From assembly GCA_930367215.1 (NCBI GenBank), contig OV884059.1, positions 5,170,945 to 5,234,944 of the forward strand: 64,000 bases of DNA, given 5' to 3'. Made by a program: the position numbers and the translations under genes. Source of the stretch: Pollenia angustigena. Lineage: Eukaryota > Arthropoda > Insecta > Diptera > Polleniidae. Shown here piece by piece: positions 58,930 to 64,000 of the stretch; position 1 is the first letter of the stretch, and each line of letters starts with the position of its first letter. The notes below the pieces were generated by a model, which saw only the letters and a list, made by a program, of their open reading frames with translations, was not told the origin of the DNA and searched no databases.

Positions 58930-60145
58930 ATAAGAACTATTTCTACTACCTTTTTTAAGTACTTCTACTTTTCAATTAAGTACTTTTTGGCATTGTACAA
59001 AAAAGTACTATTTTCAGTACTATTGAAAAAGACCTACTTTATGTTAATTTTATTATAAATATATGATTTCAATTACATAAATTCATAATGTTAATTACGT
59101 TTTTGTTCGTTAATACATTAAAAAAATAGTAGTATTTCTACTACTTTTTCCTAATGAAGTTTAATTGACTTTTTCTTATCACAAACAGGTACAAAAATTA
59201 ACCACCAACAAGATCTATAAACAAAACTTTTCAAAAAAGTACTTTTTTACATTTTACAAAAATGTAGTATTTTAAGTACTATATGAAAATACCTTCTTTT
59301 TGCTAATTTTATTATAACTATTAGACTTCATTCATATAAATTAAAAATGTTAACCACTTTTTTGCTCATTAATACATTTTAAAAAAAGTAGTATTCCTAC
59401 TACTTTATTCTTAATGAATTTTTATTAATGAATTTTTATTTAGTTTTTTGTACCCATAACAAGTAAAAATGTTACCACTAATAAGATCCAAAAAAAAAAC
59501 TTTTTAAAGAAGTACTTTTTTACGTTTTACAAATAAGTAGTATTTTTAGTACGATTTAAAAAGACCTACTTTTTGGTTATTTTGCTACAAATAAAAGATT
59601 TTGTTTATGTAAATTCAAAATTTGAACTACTTTTTTGTTTATTTTAAACATTTTTCAAAAAGTAGTATTTCTACTACTTTTTTTTAATAAAATTTTATGA
59701 CTTTTTTTAACCAGAACTTGTAGAAATTAAAACACTAAAAAGTTTTTTAAAAAAGTCCTTTTTTACATTTTACAAATAAGTAGTAGTATTTTAAGTAATA
59801 TTTATAAAAACTAAATTTATGTCAATTTTGTTATAATTATTAGAAATAGTTTATATAAATTTTAAACTTTAACTACGTTTTTGTTGATAAAAAGATTTTT
59901 AAAAAAGTCGTATTTCTACTACTTTTTTCCTAATGAAGTTTAATTGACTTTTTTGTATCCAAGACTAGTACAAATTTAACCACTAATGAGATTTCCCAAA
60001 AAACTTTTCAAAAAAGTACTTATTTAAATTTTACAAAAAAGTAGTATTTTAAGCACTATTTAAAACAACCTTCTTTTTGCTGATTTAATTAAAAATTTAA
60101 AAAAGTAGTATTTCTATTACTTTTTTCTTAATAGAGTTTTAATAA
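58930..60145. repeat. GTAGTA-core tandem array, ~250-270 bp unit, five copies
   Basis: Landmarks GTAGTATTTCTACTACTTTT lie at about 59127, 59391, 59661, 59907 and 60104. Shared spacers include AAGTACTTTTTTACATTTTA, TACTTTTTGCTAATTTTATT and CCACTAATAAGATC. The units are strongly diverged, and the spacer differs from the other GTAGTA arrays. Confidence 0.82.
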
Positions 60146-62520
60146 TATATTTTAACATAAATACGAAATATAATATTATCTACACTGTCGATTTAAACGG
60201 GTAAAAAGTGCAATCAATGCCTTATGCCATTAGAAAGAGTGCTCTTTTTTAAATAAAACATGCTGCCCTTTTAGAGAGCAAAACATTTTTAAGAAATAAA
60301 CACCAAATTAAATTTTTTAAAGAAAATTTTAAATTTTCTTGTAGAAAGAAAACACCATTATTTATAATATCTTCTTTACTTTTCCATTAGTTTTTTTCCA
60401 CGATTTTAAATTGTTTTGTATTTGATTTGCCAGTCTCCATTTAACTTAACCGTAAAAAGACGAGCAGACCAAATCTTAAGAATAAATAAGGGGTGCATAT
60501 TTAAGAACCCATTTTCCCTGAAATCTTTTTAACCCTCCTTTATTTTTGCTGAATGATATTTTACTTGGTACAATGACACAGTTTTCCAATATTCAGTGCA
60601 CAAACTGGATAACTTTAAAAAGGGATGGCAGCAAATACGAAAAAATAACAGTTTTTTGCTTTAAGTAAAGTTTTGTTGTGGAGAAAAATGCATACGAGCA
60701 TGAAGAAGAATGTTACAGATTCTTTTTTTTTTATTGCAAATTAAAGTTTGTTTTAAACGATGGAAAAAGTTGTTAAACCACATACGAGAAATAGAAAAAA
60801 ACTTCAACTATTTATTTGTTAGTTTTCTGTTTTTTTTTTATAACAGCTGTAACTAAAAAGTATCGATTGTAAATTTTGTATTGCAATTACTTTAACAGAA
60901 TATGGGGAGAATGTTTTAGTACAATTTTTCAACTTAACAAAAACAGAATTTATTGCTGGAAAAAGTGTGTATTTTTTACTTTTCGTTGTAAAAAATATTC
61001 TGTAAATGAAACAAATTTATATTTTTACCAAGAAAAAAAGGAATTTTGAAAGTTTTTTTAAAACAGTAGTATTTTTACTACTTTTTGAAAAGTTATATAT
61101 TCAACTATTTCTTTCACAAAGTTTCTTATTCTAGGTAATTTTTTTTAGAAATATTTAATTAAATGCATCAATAATCAACTCTTTAACAGATTCAGATTTG
61201 AAAACGTAGTATTTTTAGTACTTTTTTTTAAAAAAAATTAAAATTTAGCAAAAAAAAAAAATCTGTTTCACAGTAAACTTTAAATTAATTTTTGTATAAA
61301 AAAAATTTATGTTTTTGTTAATTTTGAAAAGGTAGTATTTTTACTACTTTTCTGCAAAGTAAACTTTGTAAATTTTCAAAAAAAAAAGTAATTTTTAAAC
61401 AAATTTTAATAGTTTTTTAATAATTAAATAAAGTCAAAGTTTTATTTTTGTAGTTTTTAGAAAATTTTTTTTAAAAATGTGTTACCATTTACTTAATTTC
61501 CCAAAAAAATATTTTTTTAAGTGGTTCTCTGCTATTAAAACATTTTGTATATAAAAAAAATAATTCATTAGTATTGTGGTTATTTTGTTGAACTATTTAT
61601 GGTTTTTAATCCTTTTAATTAAAAAAATAATTCTTTTAGTGTTGAATGAGCGGTAGTATTTTAAGTAGCATTTAAAAAAGTAATTTAAAATGTTCAAAAA
61701 TAAAGACATATTTTTTATTATGCTTTAATTTTTAAAAAATTCCCGAAAACTTTTTTTTAATTAATCCCAGCATTTAATTTGAAGCTAAAAATAACCCAAA
61801 AAGAGCTTTTATTAAAATTGGTAAGTTAATTTGATTTTCAAATTCCTGAAAATTTTTTCAAAATCCCATAATTTCCCTACTGGGCTAAAATAGCCAAATT
61901 TAAGGTAAATAATTCATTATTACGGTAAATAAATTTTAAATTTTGGTTATATGTATATTCAAATTCCAAAAAACTTTTTGTAAATCCCAGAATTTCCCTT
62001 TTTGGTCCAACTAGCCAAAACTAAGTAAATTAATTGATTGCTTGGTTATAGAAATGCTACAATCCACTTTTAACGAGCATTCTTAAAAAATTTCTAAATT
62101 CCCAAAAACTTTTTAAAAATCCCAGAAAAAAATTTTTTCAGACCAGTCAAAATAAAATTCTTAAAATGCATTAAAATGCATAAAATAAATGCTCCAGAAT
62201 TTAATATTAACTGTATTTTTGAATTCCTAAAAACTTTTTGAAAATTCCAGAATTTTTGAAAATTTCATCATTTTTATTGTAAATTGTCTAAACTGTTATA
62301 TAAAACGTATAAAAAAAACTTTTTTTACCTTCTTTTTGCTTTAATTTTTTTAAATTCCCAAAAATTTTTTTTATCCCAGCAATTAGTTTTAAGTTTAAAA
62401 AAAACCAAAAGATACTATTTATTTTATTTTTCTATATAGCAAAAGTTACAAAAACAATTACAAATATTATTCTAAGATCATTTACCGAGCAAAAGCAACT
62501 AAGACTTTCAGCCAATATAG
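60146..62520. other. AT-rich DNA with scattered GTAGTA cores
   Basis: Two or three isolated cores occur at 61066, 61205 and 61334. 61568-61612 repeats a segment found at 3422-3467. 61730-62390 shows AAATTCCCAAAAACTTTTT-type words about every 100-130 bp, a weak diverged tandem repeat. No gene recognised. Confidence 0.55.
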
Positions 62521-62524
62521 TAAA

Positions 62525-62612
62525 ACAGACCAGAGTTCCTGGCGGGAATAGAACCCGCAATCCACGCACTAATAGACTAGTTCACAACCAACTGGACTAC
62601 TAGGGCACCCAA
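62525..62612 (-). repeat. tRNA-like SINE head or tRNA pseudogene
   Basis: On the minus strand GCCCTAGTAGTCCAGTTGG contains a good RNA polymerase III A box (TAGTCCAGTTGG). About 45 nt on, GCGGGTTCTATTCCCGCC is a T-arm with a five-base stem and a near-consensus B box. Acceptor-stem pairing (GTGCCCT...AGGAAC) is not convincing, so this is a tRNA-derived SINE or dead tRNA rather than a functional tRNA gene. Confidence 0.65.
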
Positions 62613-63630
62613 CTTAAAGATTTTAAAAAACAGTTGTCCTTCTTATTTTCGAAAGGAATATTTTAAGCTTTTTTTTAACAAAATTTATAAATTAAACAAA
62701 TTTTAAGTAAAATTATTGAAGTTAACAAGAGAACAATATGATCCTTGCTATAAAAAACGCTTAAATCATTTTTGCGCTTTTCATAAAAAGTTTTAACTTA
62801 ATTTTTTATTAAAGTATAAATTAATTTTAATAAATAACTTACCAGTTTAAAAAATCATAAAGTTAAAGCATTAAAAAAGTTGAGATTTTGTTTAAAATTG
62901 CGTTGAAAGAAAGCAGGGTTCGTTTTAAAATGGCGTCAAGATTTTTTTTATTTTTTGTTAAATAAATTTTTTTTGTATTATATTTTGCTTCTTAGGGTTT
63001 AATATTGATTTTTATTTATTTCTTTTTATTGCACAGGAATTTCATTTTATTAAATTTACTTTTTATTTTTTTTATATTTCCTGGTGAAAATAAATTTTTT
63101 TTTATACAATTATTAGTCACATTTCACGTTTCTGTGACACGTTTTCTTCTGCAGCTAAATTTTTCTTTATTTATTTATTTTATTCAACTTTTTGTTATGA
63201 AAAAGCAAGGTGATGAGAAATTTCGGAAAAAGCAGCAAAAATTAACTGAAAATAAAACAAGAAAAAAGAAAATCGATTAATTAATCGTTAGCGTGTTCCT
63301 TTGTTATTATTTTTATTTAGATATTTATTTTAGTTACAGAATGTTGGAAAAAAACGATTGTTTAAAGAAAAACTTTTAGTTTTCATTTGGCTTTTTAGCC
63401 TTTTCATAAGAATTAATTTGTTTCTGTTTTTTAGTAAATATGTAGTTTAACTTTAAACTGAAATTCCGGAATGTTGTATAGTTTTTTGATTTCATTTTTA
63501 GTCTTAACATTTCACGTGTTTGATAGCAGTGCTTAAAATAATTTATGGCTTTCAAGAATATATCTATAACTAAAGAATTATACAAGCTCCAAACCTAATT
63601 ATTGACAATACAATAGACTACACTATAGAC
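62613..63630. other. AT-rich stretch, nothing recognised
   Basis: Phe/Leu- and Lys-rich open frames at 63005-63280 and 63376-63585 are products of T/A-rich composition and match no family. Confidence 0.5.
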
Positions 63631-63634
63631 AAGG

Positions 63635-63741
63635 TAATTACCCTACAAGAAATGAATGAGCGAGTAGTCACTTTTTTCATTTTCTTAACACCAAAATGAA
63701 AAATGTGACTTCTCGCTGATTAATTTTTTGTAGGGTAATTA
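63635..63741. mobile_element. 107-bp foldback element (TAATTACCCTACAA ends)
   Basis: The left arm TAATTACCCTACAAGAAATG continues through AGCGAGTAGTCACTTTTTTC. The right arm is its complement, ending TTGTAGGGTAATTA. The arms are about 48 bp with five to six mismatches around a 10-nt loop. Confidence 0.88.
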
Positions 63742-64000
63742 ATCCGTAATCAATTTTAATTGAATGAATTAACAAATTAATTTAAAAAAAATCAATATTT
63801 TAATTGAATGAATTACTAACGTAATCGATTACAATACAGAAAATTAATTATTTTAATAATTGTATTGATTAAAACAGTGATTGAATTTTTGCATTAAATT
63901 GATTAAATTGTTAATTGAATAAATTAAACAGTGTATTTGAAATACAATCTTAATTCAATTAAGTAAATTATTCAATCAAACAAATAGTTAATTGAATAAG
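63742..64000. repeat. AATTAA/AATTGAAT-rich repeat, runs off the window
   Basis: Nearly all of this stretch consists of AATTGAATGAATTA, TTGATTAAATTGTTAATTGA and similar words. They resemble the core of the MITE at 14410-14657, so it may be the start of a related element whose other end is outside. Confidence 0.55.

Noticed and set aside
62525..62612. Functional tRNA gene on the minus strand
   Set aside because: A and B boxes are good but the acceptor stem does not pair convincingly and the anticodon arm is unclear; SINE head or pseudogene is more likely.
63005..63585. Open frames near the right end as small membrane or basic proteins
   Set aside because: Composition is that expected from T- or A-rich DNA; no initiation context, homology or splice sites.

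Overview
The window is AT-rich, intron- and repeat-laden insect DNA that looks like a higher (probably calyptrate) fly. One host gene can be named. A 79-nt coding exon on the minus strand (5561-5639) encodes [12 protein letters not shown]...RRSNSQ and ends in a consensus splice donor. It matches my recollection of the start of Drosophila Eag (ether-a-go-go voltage-gated K+ channel). On that reading, 1-5560 is the start of eag intron 1 and everything right of 5640 is 5' UTR, promoter or upstream DNA. No other host coding exon was recognised, so about 58 kb upstream is gene-poor or belongs to very long non-coding 5' structure.

The rest is a dense museum of transposons and satellites. 1-9 kb: eag exon 1, AGCAACAT/ATGTTGCT palindromes, a short MITE and a long degenerate GTTCTAG/GTTCAG minisatellite. 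9.7-16 kb: a mariner element with a complete outer outline but an internal deletion, and a shattered RTE-like LINE with a mariner relic and an AATTAA-rich MITE nested in it. 16.6-19.3 kb: a clean hAT element with an 8-bp duplication, and a 5'-truncated RNase H-bearing LINE. 20.06-26.26 kb: thirteen nearly identical 469/470-bp units, three in one direction and ten in the other, bounded by a perfect 16-bp direct repeat.

28.8-38 kb is occupied by degenerate repeats sharing a GTAGTA-T(n)-TACTAC hairpin core. An apparently intact, young two-ORF LINE (38091-42437; PHD-finger ORF1, endonuclease/reverse transcriptase ORF2, poly-A tail, target-site duplication) sits inside one of these repeats. The same core reappears in three further tandem arrays with unrelated spacers (48.5-49.2, 52.7-53.35 and 58.9-60.15 kb). 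43.9-46 kb holds a lone diverged copy of the 469-bp unit split by an insertion, and a relative of the large inverted-repeat element at 54.5-56.8 kb. That element lies inside a possible 4-kb outer inverted-repeat unit (53.9-57.9 kb). The right end has a tRNA-like SINE head and AATTAA-rich inverted repeats.

Only the eag exon and the two LINE ORFs look like functional protein-coding sequence. Transposase pieces are broken, and most other open frames are chance products of low-complexity DNA.
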